Source: a virus
DNA length: 32,117 bases
Virus record (IMG/VR): IMGVR_UViG_3300047157_000004
Location: 1-32,117 of that record
Direction: 5' to 3' (one strand)
Position 1 is the stretch's first letter. Each line of letters opens with the position of its first letter. This document shows positions 7,820 to 17,119 of this stretch, piece after piece. Under the pieces are notes generated by a model, which had not been told where the DNA came from, did not search any database, and saw nothing but the letters and a program-made list of their open reading frames with translations. A program made the translations under genes and the position numbers.

Positions 7820-10044
7820 TGCAGAAAGTAAGAATACCACAGAATAGCTTTCAGTACGGCGAAATAAGTGACAATACCGTAATGAGGACTGATAGTCCTA
7901 TCTATGCTGCCTCTGCGCAAAGCTTAGAAAACATGATTGTATTGCCAGAAGGTGCGGTAAAGAAACGTCATGGTACAAAGTTTATTGATAAATTAGTGTC
8001 AATAAACCCAAATACTATAACTACACACACAGAAATACATCTAACTTCTTTTGTCTTTGATGATAATGAGGAGTATTTAATTGCTATAGGTCATGGTTTT
8101 ATTGAGCCATTTAGGTTGTTATCTGATGGTACAGTGCAAAGATTAAATGCCGTATCTGTTGACACTCAAAACAATCCATTGCCTTTTGATAAAGATTATT
8201 TGCATCAATACAATACTGCACAATATGGGGACGTTATGTTTATATGTCACCCATTGTTTGCGCCGCGTATGCTTACAAGAACAAGCCTTACAACATTTGA
8301 GGTTAGTGTATTTAGTTTTGACGAAAGCTATGATGGTAAAGATACATATCAACCATACAGTGTTTTTCATGGCGCAAACCAAACATTAGCAGCAAGTACA
8401 TATACTGTAGGTAGCAGTAGAACATTAACTGTTAGCTCTCCTTACTTTGATACAACAGGTAAGCATAACAATGTTGTATTAAGATATGGTGGCAATGAAA
8501 TAAGAATAGATTCAGTAACGTCATCAACAGTTGCTACTGGTACTATTATAAAAGAATTATCACATAGACTTACTGTTACTAATCCATTGCGTACAAGAGA
8601 TGGTAACTCGGATATTGAAGTAACACAAATTAATCATGGGTTAATAGTAGGTAGCCAAATAACTGTATCAGATGCAGCAGCGGTTGGTGGTATAAATGCA
8701 AGTCAAATTAATGGCGTTAGAACTGTTCAAGATATATTAGACGAAAATACTTATAGCATTAATACAAATGGTGCAGCAAACGTATCTGAAGATGGTGGCG
8801 GCTTTGTAAAAATAAGCTCTAATGCTGCTACTACTAGGTGGGATGAACAATCTTTCTCTGCATTGCGTGGGTATCCAGCAGCAGTTACATTCCATGAAAA
8901 TAGATTATGTTTTGCTGGTACAATAGCTGAACCTGATACAATATTTATGAGTCAACTAGGTGAGTTTTTTAACTACGATGTTGGCGAGGCAGATGATACT
9001 GATGCTATAATTTTAGTAGCAGCTACAGGTGATGTTAATGAAATAAGATATATGAGGTCTAATCGTGACTTACAGATCTTTACGCTATCAGATGAACTGT
9101 ATATACCAACATACCTTAACCAATCTATTACACCTACAAATGCACAAATAAGAAAGCAAACACCATTTGGTACTGAGTTTGTTTTGCCTACGTCTATTGA
9201 TGGTGCAACTATTTTTGTTGAGCGTGGCGGTAGAGCAGTACGTGAGTATATATATTCTGATGCAGAAGATGCTTATATAGCAACAGGTGTATCTACAGTA
9301 GCAAGCCATCTTATAGTAGACCCAGTTGATATAGCGGTTGTGCATTCTGGATTTAATACGCAAGAGTCTTATGCTGCTATGGTTATGGGCAATGGTGACA
9401 TGGCATTGTTTAGTTCTAACAGAGCAGAGAAACGTGCAGCTTGGACTAACCTAACTACACAGGGCAGCTTCTTAGCTACTGCTGCTATAGGTGATAGACT
9501 GTTTGTTTATAACAAAATAACTAATACAGGCGGTATAGCTGAATATACTATATGTGAATTTGTAGATGATATAGGTTTAGATAATTATGCATATTATGCT
9601 TATAGTAGTAATCCTATAAATTTAATGATTTCTAATCCAAATGATACTTGGGATGTTATTGGTTTTGATGGAACTAACAAAGTTTATTTAGGTGAATTTA
9701 CTGTAGATAGCAGCATTAACATAGATTTAACTTCATATAGTAACTACACACATTTCTACATAGGTAAAAAATTTACATCCAAAGTAATTACCAATGCAGT
9801 AGATACTGTAGCAGCCAATGGGCCAGTAACGGGTGATGTGCGTGGTATAAGTACAGTTGTGCTTAACGTGAAAGACTCTACATCCATTAAGGTAAATAAC
9901 AGAACTATCAATAATATTACTGGATTTACAGGTAACAAAGAGGTTAGGCTTTTAGGATATGGTAGAAACCCACAAGTTACTATCGAGCAAAATGATCCCA
10001 TGCCATTACAAATTAATGGCTTAATATCGGAGTTGATTACATAA
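7819..10044 (+). CDS. Tail tubular protein B / nozzle (T7 gp12-like)
   Basis: A 741-aa protein. The start QNSFQYGEISDNTVMRTDSP, then ENMIVLPEGAVKKRHGTKFI, is the classic N-terminal signature of gp12-type nozzle proteins. Further marks are AAVTFHENRLCFAGTIAEPD, RGGRAVREYIYS and a C-terminal GYGRNPQVTIEQ beta segment. It forms the tail nozzle through which DNA leaves the virion. Length is close to T7 gp12 (about 790 aa). No breaks. Confidence 0.93.
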   Translation: MQKVRIPQNSFQYGEISDNTVMRTDSPIYAASAQSLENMIVLPEGAVKKRHGTKFIDKLVSINPNTITTHTEIHLTSFVFDDNEEYLIAIGHGFIEPFRLLSDGTVQRLNAVSVDTQNNPLPFDKDYLHQYNTAQYGDVMFICHPLFAPRMLTRTSLTTFEVSVFSFDESYDGKDTYQPYSVFHGANQTLAASTYTVGSSRTLTVSSPYFDTTGKHNNVVLRYGGNEIRIDSVTSSTVATGTIIKELSHRLTVTNPLRTRDGNSDIEVTQINHGLIVGSQITVSDAAAVGGINASQINGVRTVQDILDENTYSINTNGAANVSEDGGGFVKISSNAATTRWDEQSFSALRGYPAAVTFHENRLCFAGTIAEPDTIFMSQLGEFFNYDVGEADDTDAIILVAATGDVNEIRYMRSNRDLQIFTLSDELYIPTYLNQSITPTNAQIRKQTPFGTEFVLPTSIDGATIFVERGGRAVREYIYSDAEDAYIATGVSTVASHLIVDPVDIAVVHSGFNTQESYAAMVMGNGDMALFSSNRAEKRAAWTNLTTQGSFLATAAIGDRLFVYNKITNTGGIAEYTICEFVDDIGLDNYAYYAYSSNPINLMISNPNDTWDVIGFDGTNKVYLGEFTVDSSINIDLTSYSNYTHFYIGKKFTSKVITNAVDTVAANGPVTGDVRGISTVVLNVKDSTSIKVNNRTINNITGFTGNKEVRLLGYGRNPQVTIEQNDPMPLQINGLISELIT

Positions 10045-10487
10045 TGGCTTTTTTCCAATTAGCAGGTGCATTTTTATCAGCAAGAGCGCAGATTGAAGCT
10101 GGTAAGGCTAGAGAAGATGCAGCTAGAATGGATGCATTTAACACTGAAACTGAGCGCGAGCAGGGCGAGGTGCTAGCATTACAGCAAGCAGCGTCACGTA
10201 GGTACGAATATGATATTGCAACAAAAACAAACGTAGCTATGTTTGCTGCTAGTGGGCGTGATATAGGATCAGATAGATCAGTTGAAGCCTTCTTAGAAAA
10301 ACAAAAAGAAATTGCTGCTACAGATCTTAGTAGGCTTGCAGAACAAAGAAGCATGGAAGCTAGTGCAAGAACTAGAGAAGCTATGGCATTGCGGCGCGGT
10401 GGTAAAAATGCAAGACGCGCCTCTATGCTGCAAGCTACGGCTACTATGGCTTATGGAATACAAGGTGCTATTGACACAGCGAAATAA
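10044..10487 (+). CDS. Internal virion protein, T7 gp14-like
   Basis: A 147-aa protein, mostly long Ala-rich helix: FLSARAQIEAGKAREDAARM, then YDIATKTNVAMFAASGRDIG and RRGGKNARRASMLQATATMA. The pattern and the position just before the two giant virion proteins match gp14-type core proteins, which are ejected into the outer membrane during infection. The start is coupled to the previous stop (TAATG). Confidence 0.82.
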   Translation: MAFFQLAGAFLSARAQIEAGKAREDAARMDAFNTETEREQGEVLALQQAASRRYEYDIATKTNVAMFAASGRDIGSDRSVEAFLEKQKEIAATDLSRLAEQRSMEASARTREAMALRRGGKNARRASMLQATATMAYGIQGAIDTAK

Positions 10488-10510
10488 GAAATTAACTACA
10501 GGAAAATAAC

Positions 10511-13500
10511 ATGGCTGTAATCAGACAACAAACACAAGTCTTTAATAAGCCAGTTGGCGTGCGCAGAATTAACACAGGTGAAGCTGAGTTGTGGGAACAA
10601 GTAGCTGCAACAGCAAACGAGTTTAGTGAACGTGCGTATAAAAAAGATGTTATGGCTGCAAGGCAGGCTGGGGCTGAAGAGGCTATGTCGCTGTCAAGTT
10701 CAGATATAGTAGCACTAGATCCTAAAACAAATAAGCCAGTTAAGTTCCCATCTCCAGCACAGTTTGGAGCAGAAGCAACAGCTGCATATCAAGAGATAAT
10801 TAACAAACGATTTGAACAATCAGTTGATGCTGAATTAGTAGCGCAAGGCGCATATTATGCAAAATCTGCAGAAAATGCAAATCAATATAATGAATTAATA
10901 AGTAGCCATGTTGCAAATATGATTAATGCTAGTGGCGAAGATACATATTTTAGTCGGTATATAAGTGAAGCTGGTACTGCATACGCAAATAAAACATATA
11001 CTTCTATGAAGGCAGCAGAGATAGAAAGAATTAGAAAATCTGCTATAATGGGTGATCGTGCTAATGGCCATGATCATATGAACGCAATTAAAGAAACAAT
11101 CACAAGTGGGGTCTCAGTACATGCTGAAATCTTAGAATCGTTAGATAAAGAACACGCACGTTCAATTAGGTTGTATAAAGGTGAAGGAATTTCTTTTGCA
11201 GAATATACACAAAACCTAGAAAAAATTGATTCATTAAGAATATTGTCAGCGCATACATCATTAGCGCAACAATTTTCAGAATTTGATGATGTGCAGAAAA
11301 AGGAATTTTTAAGCGTCTTAGTAAACCCACAAGCAATTAGAAACTTTGAATTAAGACAATTAACAATAGATGCGCTTATAAATACTAAACCAGAAACATT
11401 AGCAAACGCATTAGCAAACGGATCTGCTAGACGTGAGGAATATGTAGAAAGCGCAACAGATTCATTTGTTACTACTATTCTTCCAAGCATAACTAATGTT
11501 ACGCAAGTTAGTGATATTGTAGATAGAATTAAAGAAGTACCATTAGAATTTAGAGATGAAGTAAAACAAAAATTGTTGTCTCACCATATATCTATGAAAA
11601 TAGATTTTGCATCAGATGATGAACAAAAAATTAATAATTTACAACTTGAACTTAACAAACCAAACCCAGACTTAATACAGTTAACTTCATTGCTAGACTC
11701 TCATCAAGTTGATGAAAATGAATTGGTTGAAGATACAGGTGAGCTTGCACAATTTATTATAGATATGGGCATTGAAGGTAGAAAAGAATTAGTTACTTAC
11801 CTTAACAGCAAAATTACACATATAAGAACAAAAGATTCATTAGTGCTTGATGCAAATCAAAAGAAAGCTCAAGATAATTTAAGAACTATGCAGACAACAG
11901 ATGATCCAGTAGCTTTTTATACTGAAGCACAAAAGCATATTTTGAAATCAGACTTTAGCAATCAACAATCAGAATTAAATACTTTAGGTAATGCTTTTGG
12001 TCATCGAATGAATCAAATAGCAAAACAAACAAGTGTTTCTTATAATGAATTAACTAAAATAAAATCATTGTTAAAAAATCCATCTGACCATACTGAAGAA
12101 GAATTATCAGAAAGTGGTAAGTATGTGCTAACTGCTTATAGAAATGCTTACGATGATATACCTACAGTTATAGATGCGTCTATAACTGCTAGACTTACTG
12201 ACATTGAAGATGAAAACAAAGCATATGAAAAAGAAATGCGGTTAGATTCAATTAATGTTACTATGCAAAATCAAGGTCAAGTGCCAGCAGGTGATTTGCA
12301 ATTCTATCAAGATGAAGTTTTTGGAAAAGACTTTTTTATCAATGCAAATAATTTAAAACAATCTCAGCCATTATTTGATATGATGCTTGATGGAAACATG
12401 ATGCCAGCAGTTACTGAATACTTTGAAGGATTAGTAAACTCAACAAACGAAAATGATATAAACAATGGTGTTGCTAAGTTTGCACAATATACAAATGCAC
12501 AAACAAATTCTAATGGCAATCCGTACAAAGGCGATAGAATAAAAGGCAAGATTAGTGCAGCTGCATATAATAAATTAGCAGCAGCACACTACACAGCAAA
12601 ACGTGAAAACATTTTACCATCTACTGCAATCTTTGAGTTAAATTCATACGATGGAAACATAACACAAGATATATTAAATGATTTAAGTGGTGATAAAAAA
12701 ACATATAAGAATTTATATCGTTACTTTGATGATAGAAATTTAAGTCCTAATTATAAAAATCAATTAATTGCTGCTATGAAAATGGCAAAGGCTAGAAATA
12801 TTACAATAGATGATGAATACGTTGATGAATTAATACAAAGCTATACTAAAGAAATAAACGCAAATGCAGATGCTAATGTTCTTGCGCCTACAATAGATGG
12901 AGCAGTTGAGTATGCTTTATCTGCGCATGTAAGCAAAATGGAAGTTATAAATTCTTTTGGTGGATTAACCGATGCATTAATAAGGGATAACCCAACTAGC
13001 CCATTAATCGGTGAAACAACTACGTTAGATCAAGTGCGCCAAGGTTTTAGAGATATACTTGGTATGAACGCTGGATTATTAATTGGTACAATTTTAGAAG
13101 AAATAGGATTTCAAGAAGGGTCTTATGATGCATCTGCCAATTTATACAATCAAGAAAGAGTAAGGCAAGGTTTAAAGAAGTTGCAAACTAGTATAGTTTG
13201 GAAACCAGATACAATTTCCTTTGCTAACGGCAAGCCTAAGTGGACAGCTGGTTATATAAATGATTTTGATAGATGGGAAAGTATATCTGTAGAAGGTGAG
13301 CCTTGGACATTAAGTCCATCAGATGATGGTTCTAAAGATAAAATGAGATTTATTGCAAAGCAGCAACACTCTAGTTCTTTAATGAGTAACGATTTGTCTG
13401 TTAGATCAAAGTTTTTTATTGAATTAATGGCAACAGTAGAGCATTTTGAAAGCCCAACACAGCTTGAAAAATTAAAAGAGTATCCACAATTAAGAGAAGT

Positions 13501-13570
13501 TTATACTGTAGAGCAAATTGCAGATATATTTAATGCAAAGAAACAAATATATAATGGAGAGAATAACTAA
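10511..13570 (+). CDS. Internal virion protein, T7 gp15-like
   Basis: A 1019-aa, mainly helical and acidic protein starting AVIRQQTQVFNKPVGVRRIN. It follows the gp14-like gene and precedes the gp16-like gene. Members of this family form the inner core and, after ejection, a trans-envelope conduit for DNA. No catalytic motif is visible. The protein is longer than T7 gp15 (about 750 aa), as is common in marine relatives. An RBS (CAGGAAAA) precedes the ATG, and the stop overlaps the next start (TAATG). Confidence 0.82.
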   Translation: MAVIRQQTQVFNKPVGVRRINTGEAELWEQVAATANEFSERAYKKDVMAARQAGAEEAMSLSSSDIVALDPKTNKPVKFPSPAQFGAEATAAYQEIINKRFEQSVDAELVAQGAYYAKSAENANQYNELISSHVANMINASGEDTYFSRYISEAGTAYANKTYTSMKAAEIERIRKSAIMGDRANGHDHMNAIKETITSGVSVHAEILESLDKEHARSIRLYKGEGISFAEYTQNLEKIDSLRILSAHTSLAQQFSEFDDVQKKEFLSVLVNPQAIRNFELRQLTIDALINTKPETLANALANGSARREEYVESATDSFVTTILPSITNVTQVSDIVDRIKEVPLEFRDEVKQKLLSHHISMKIDFASDDEQKINNLQLELNKPNPDLIQLTSLLDSHQVDENELVEDTGELAQFIIDMGIEGRKELVTYLNSKITHIRTKDSLVLDANQKKAQDNLRTMQTTDDPVAFYTEAQKHILKSDFSNQQSELNTLGNAFGHRMNQIAKQTSVSYNELTKIKSLLKNPSDHTEEELSESGKYVLTAYRNAYDDIPTVIDASITARLTDIEDENKAYEKEMRLDSINVTMQNQGQVPAGDLQFYQDEVFGKDFFINANNLKQSQPLFDMMLDGNMMPAVTEYFEGLVNSTNENDINNGVAKFAQYTNAQTNSNGNPYKGDRIKGKISAAAYNKLAAAHYTAKRENILPSTAIFELNSYDGNITQDILNDLSGDKKTYKNLYRYFDDRNLSPNYKNQLIAAMKMAKARNITIDDEYVDELIQSYTKEINANADANVLAPTIDGAVEYALSAHVSKMEVINSFGGLTDALIRDNPTSPLIGETTTLDQVRQGFRDILGMNAGLLIGTILEEIGFQEGSYDASANLYNQERVRQGLKKLQTSIVWKPDTISFANGKPKWTAGYINDFDRWESISVEGEPWTLSPSDDGSKDKMRFIAKQQHSSSLMSNDLSVRSKFFIELMATVEHFESPTQLEKLKEYPQLREVYTVEQIADIFNAKKQIYNGENN

Positions 13571-16500
13571 TGGCAGATATAGAAATTCCATTAGCTCCAG
13601 TCTATAGCGAACCAGCGGGTAAGCCTAAAGATATAGTTGGTACAAGTTATGGGCAAGCATTAGCAGCACAAACGCGCAGCATAGTAGCAGCTCCAATAAA
13701 TCAATTTAATTATTTTACAAGACAAACGCCTTATGATCCTGATTCAATCGACAGAATAGAAACCTATATTGAAAATAATGATCTATATGCACAAGATGCG
13801 CAATATTTAAGATCTTATGGGTTAGGCAGTGAAGAAAACTTTATTGCAGCTTTAGATTATATTGGTCAAAAAAATAGAGACAAAGAAGCTATGAACAACG
13901 CTTCTACTTTAACAGCATTTGTAAGTGATCCATTGTTGCCTATAACAATAGCAACGCCATATGTTGCTGTAAATTTATCTAGGGCAACAGGATTTGCGCT
14001 AGCTAAAGGTGGTTTTAAAGGTGGCCTAGAACAAGTAGCTAGAGCAAATCAATTACTTACTGGTAAAAAATATACAGCAAAAGAAATTACAAAAATAGCT
14101 GCATTAGATGCATCAGTAACAAGTGGTGCGTATAATATGTCAAATGCATTAACTGACATAGGTGTAAACCCTGATGACGTTGATGATATAATGTTTTCTG
14201 CAGCACTAAGTACGTTAGCCGATACTGCAATTTCTAGCGCATTTGGTTATAGTATTGGTAAATACATTGAGCGACCACAAAATAGTAAAGTAAGAGTTAA
14301 AAATTTTAGCACTAAATATAAATTACATTTAAATAGCGTTAACTCAAAACCAGCAAAAGATGGAACTGAACTTTCATATGCTGGTAAATGGTTTAACGAA
14401 TCTTGGTTTGGTAAAATGTTACCAAGCCCAATAAAAGCAACAGTTGTAGATAAAGATATACCAGACAAGTACACTGAAGAAATGTTGCTGTTAGGTGGAG
14501 CTAATGGACTACCATTTGTTGCAAATCAAATGGGTAAAAGTGTAGGTAATTCAGTAAATATAAATGCTGGTCGTCGTCAAGGCGAGTGGTACAAGGCTAT
14601 GGAAACAGTTGATAAAAACTATCGTGCTGTAAGCCCTAGGGGCGCACCAGAAGTTTTTAATGTTAGTGTTGCTGGAGTTATAGAGTCTGTTAGAAAAAGA
14701 ATTGGCATGACAAGCTACTCACCCGCTGATTGGCAAGACCATATTGGTAGGTTAATTATGGATGACGTTCCTTATGACAAGGTAACAGCTAATGAAGCTG
14801 AAGCAATGCAAGCTGTAAGAGCTTATTTTGAGCCGTATGGTAAAGAACTTACAGACATAGGTTTAATTAATACCAGAGATATATTTGAGGAATCTTACAA
14901 TAAAGATATTGGTAGAGCCTTTGAAGTAATAAGCGTTACTAATAAAATAATTGATCAAAACAAAACTTGGATGACTTCTGAAATATCAGACATGCAAAGT
15001 ATTATTGATAAACAAACAAAAATAAGACAATCATTAATTGCACAACAAGAAAATAGAGGCCTTACTTCTAAGCAAGTTAAATTAAAATCAGAGGTAGAAG
15101 TTACAATCAAAAATTACCAAGATCAGATTGATAATTTTAACAAACAGTTTGATATAATAAACAATGCAAAATCAATAGAAGAACTACAATTAGCTCATAG
15201 TAAATTAAATCTTACAAAGAAAATGGAAAAAGGTTTAGCTGATTTAAATGTAGCAATAAATGATATTAGAGCAAAAATAGATAATGCTGCTGATATAATT
15301 AAATACAACGACAAAAAAACTACAAAGACTAAGTACGATTTGCCGCGTATATTTAACAGACAAAAGATACATAAAGACAGAGAAGGATTTAGAAACGCTT
15401 TAATGGCAGCGTACAAAAAAGATCCTACTGTTATAAGTAAAGACGCAAAAGGTATGTATGTTGTTCAAAGACTAGCAACTGATCCAGATTCGTTGTATCG
15501 TAGAGCAGAAGAAACAATAGAAAACATTATGGAGGAAACTGAGGAAGATGCCCTTGACGCTATTTTTACTGGTTATGGTCGTAGCGGTCCTCTTGTTTCT
15601 CGCAGATTGAGCATACCCAATACTGCAATAAAAGACTATTTAGTTACTGATGTTAAAGAGCTTATGATTAATTATGGCGCAAGAGTTGCTCCAAAGCTTG
15701 AATATCACAAAGCTAACTTAAATCCTGACAATGGTAATCTTATGACTTTTGAAGAAAAGATACTTAGATTGCGAAAAGATATGGAAAAAGACAACGTACC
15801 CCCTAAGAAAATAGACAAGTTTATAAAAAATTATGTTCATACATATGATCGTGTAGTTGGAAGTGTATTAAAAAGACCTGACGCTTGGGATACAAAAACA
15901 GCTGATATGCTTAGATCTGCTACAAGTTGGACATTTCTTGGCGGTTCTGGTGTCGCAGCTTTTGGTGACGCTGCATCTATATTTATGGATCACGAACTTA
16001 ATGTTATAGGTCGTACTGTTATAGGGTTAGCAGATGATGTATCCTGGGGCATGGGAGCAAGAGAGTTGAAGCTTGCTGGCGAAGGTTTAGAAATGAAACT
16101 AGGCACTTCACATTTAAGATATATGGAAAATTTATCTAACAATATGTTTAATAAAACTGTGCCAGATAGACTTAACAATGCTTTTTTTGTTGCTAATGGT
16201 CTTGCTCCTGTAACAATAGGAATGAAAGTATTAGACAGTATTGCGCGTGGACACACAATTATTGAAGCATCAATACGATTGTCAAAAAATGAAGCAAGTG
16301 ATTTTGAAAAAGAATTTTTAGCTCGATACAATATTACACCAGATATGGCTAAACGTATAAGTAAAATGCCTTGGGAAAAATCAAAAGGTAATGAGTTAAT
16401 ACACCCAAATACTGAAGCGTGGACAGACGTAGAGGCTGTGCAAGAGTTTAGAAACGCATTGCGTAGCGGAGTTATGAACAGAATTATTATGGGTGGCCCA

Positions 16501-17016
16501 GAAGATAAACCTATAACTATGGATGGCGTAGCTTATATACCAGATCATATAGCTAGAACATTACCTTACTATGATAAAATGCCTAAAGACTCTAGGGTAA
16601 AAGGGTATGTTAGGTTTGAGTCTGGTTTCTTAGCATTGCCATTTACTTTTTATAGCTTTGTAGCTGGTGCATTAAATAAAATAACAGGTAACATGGCAGC
16701 GGGCGCAGTAAGAAATAAAACTGCACATATAGTTGTAGCTATGGCATTAGGCTACAGTATTACAAAATTCCGCACTCCTGATTGGGCTTGGGAAAAAATG
16801 GACATGGAAGATAAAGTAATGAGATCTTTTGATATGTCAGGAATTGCAGCATTACATAGTGATTTGCTATACAGAACAATTACTATGGCGCACGAAATAG
16901 GTTTTGATAGTGGATTTCCAATACAACCTAAATATAGCGGAGGCTATGATCCACTTGGTGCAGCAGTAAGTATAGGTGGCGCACCCGCAGATTGGACATT
17001 AGAAATGATGCAATGA
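13570..17016 (+). CDS. Internal virion protein, T7 gp16-like
   Basis: An 1148-aa protein of long helical stretches with a Gly/Ala-rich hydrophobic section (LRSATSWTFLGGSGVAAFGD) and another near the C-terminus (GFLALPFTFYSFVAGALNKI). The latter is typical of the membrane-active region of gp16-type proteins. I see no lytic transglycosylase motif at the N-terminus, unlike T7 gp16. The residues about 460-600 form a coiled-coil-like stretch. It is the largest protein in the window and completes the ejectosome set. Confidence 0.82.
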   Translation: MADIEIPLAPVYSEPAGKPKDIVGTSYGQALAAQTRSIVAAPINQFNYFTRQTPYDPDSIDRIETYIENNDLYAQDAQYLRSYGLGSEENFIAALDYIGQKNRDKEAMNNASTLTAFVSDPLLPITIATPYVAVNLSRATGFALAKGGFKGGLEQVARANQLLTGKKYTAKEITKIAALDASVTSGAYNMSNALTDIGVNPDDVDDIMFSAALSTLADTAISSAFGYSIGKYIERPQNSKVRVKNFSTKYKLHLNSVNSKPAKDGTELSYAGKWFNESWFGKMLPSPIKATVVDKDIPDKYTEEMLLLGGANGLPFVANQMGKSVGNSVNINAGRRQGEWYKAMETVDKNYRAVSPRGAPEVFNVSVAGVIESVRKRIGMTSYSPADWQDHIGRLIMDDVPYDKVTANEAEAMQAVRAYFEPYGKELTDIGLINTRDIFEESYNKDIGRAFEVISVTNKIIDQNKTWMTSEISDMQSIIDKQTKIRQSLIAQQENRGLTSKQVKLKSEVEVTIKNYQDQIDNFNKQFDIINNAKSIEELQLAHSKLNLTKKMEKGLADLNVAINDIRAKIDNAADIIKYNDKKTTKTKYDLPRIFNRQKIHKDREGFRNALMAAYKKDPTVISKDAKGMYVVQRLATDPDSLYRRAEETIENIMEETEEDALDAIFTGYGRSGPLVSRRLSIPNTAIKDYLVTDVKELMINYGARVAPKLEYHKANLNPDNGNLMTFEEKILRLRKDMEKDNVPPKKIDKFIKNYVHTYDRVVGSVLKRPDAWDTKTADMLRSATSWTFLGGSGVAAFGDAASIFMDHELNVIGRTVIGLADDVSWGMGARELKLAGEGLEMKLGTSHLRYMENLSNNMFNKTVPDRLNNAFFVANGLAPVTIGMKVLDSIARGHTIIEASIRLSKNEASDFEKEFLARYNITPDMAKRISKMPWEKSKGNELIHPNTEAWTDVEAVQEFRNALRSGVMNRIIMGGPEDKPITMDGVAYIPDHIARTLPYYDKMPKDSRVKGYVRFESGFLALPFTFYSFVAGALNKITGNMAAGAVRNKTAHIVVAMALGYSITKFRTPDWAWEKMDMEDKVMRSFDMSGIAALHSDLLYRTITMAHEIGFDSGFPIQPKYSGGYDPLGAAVSIGGAPADWTLEMMQ

Positions 17017-17119
17017 AAGATATTGTAGGCCAATTACCTAATAGACCATAAATTGTGCGGCATGTTTTGTGCGTTGCGCTTCTATGCAATCAATGGAAAA
17101 AAGGGTACAGAGGTGACAC

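Noticed and set aside
17013-17051. 12-codon ORF (MKDIVGQLPNRP) overlapping the end of the gp16-like gene
   Set aside because: Too short to support. It could be the true end of the virion protein after a frame break, but nothing decides this.
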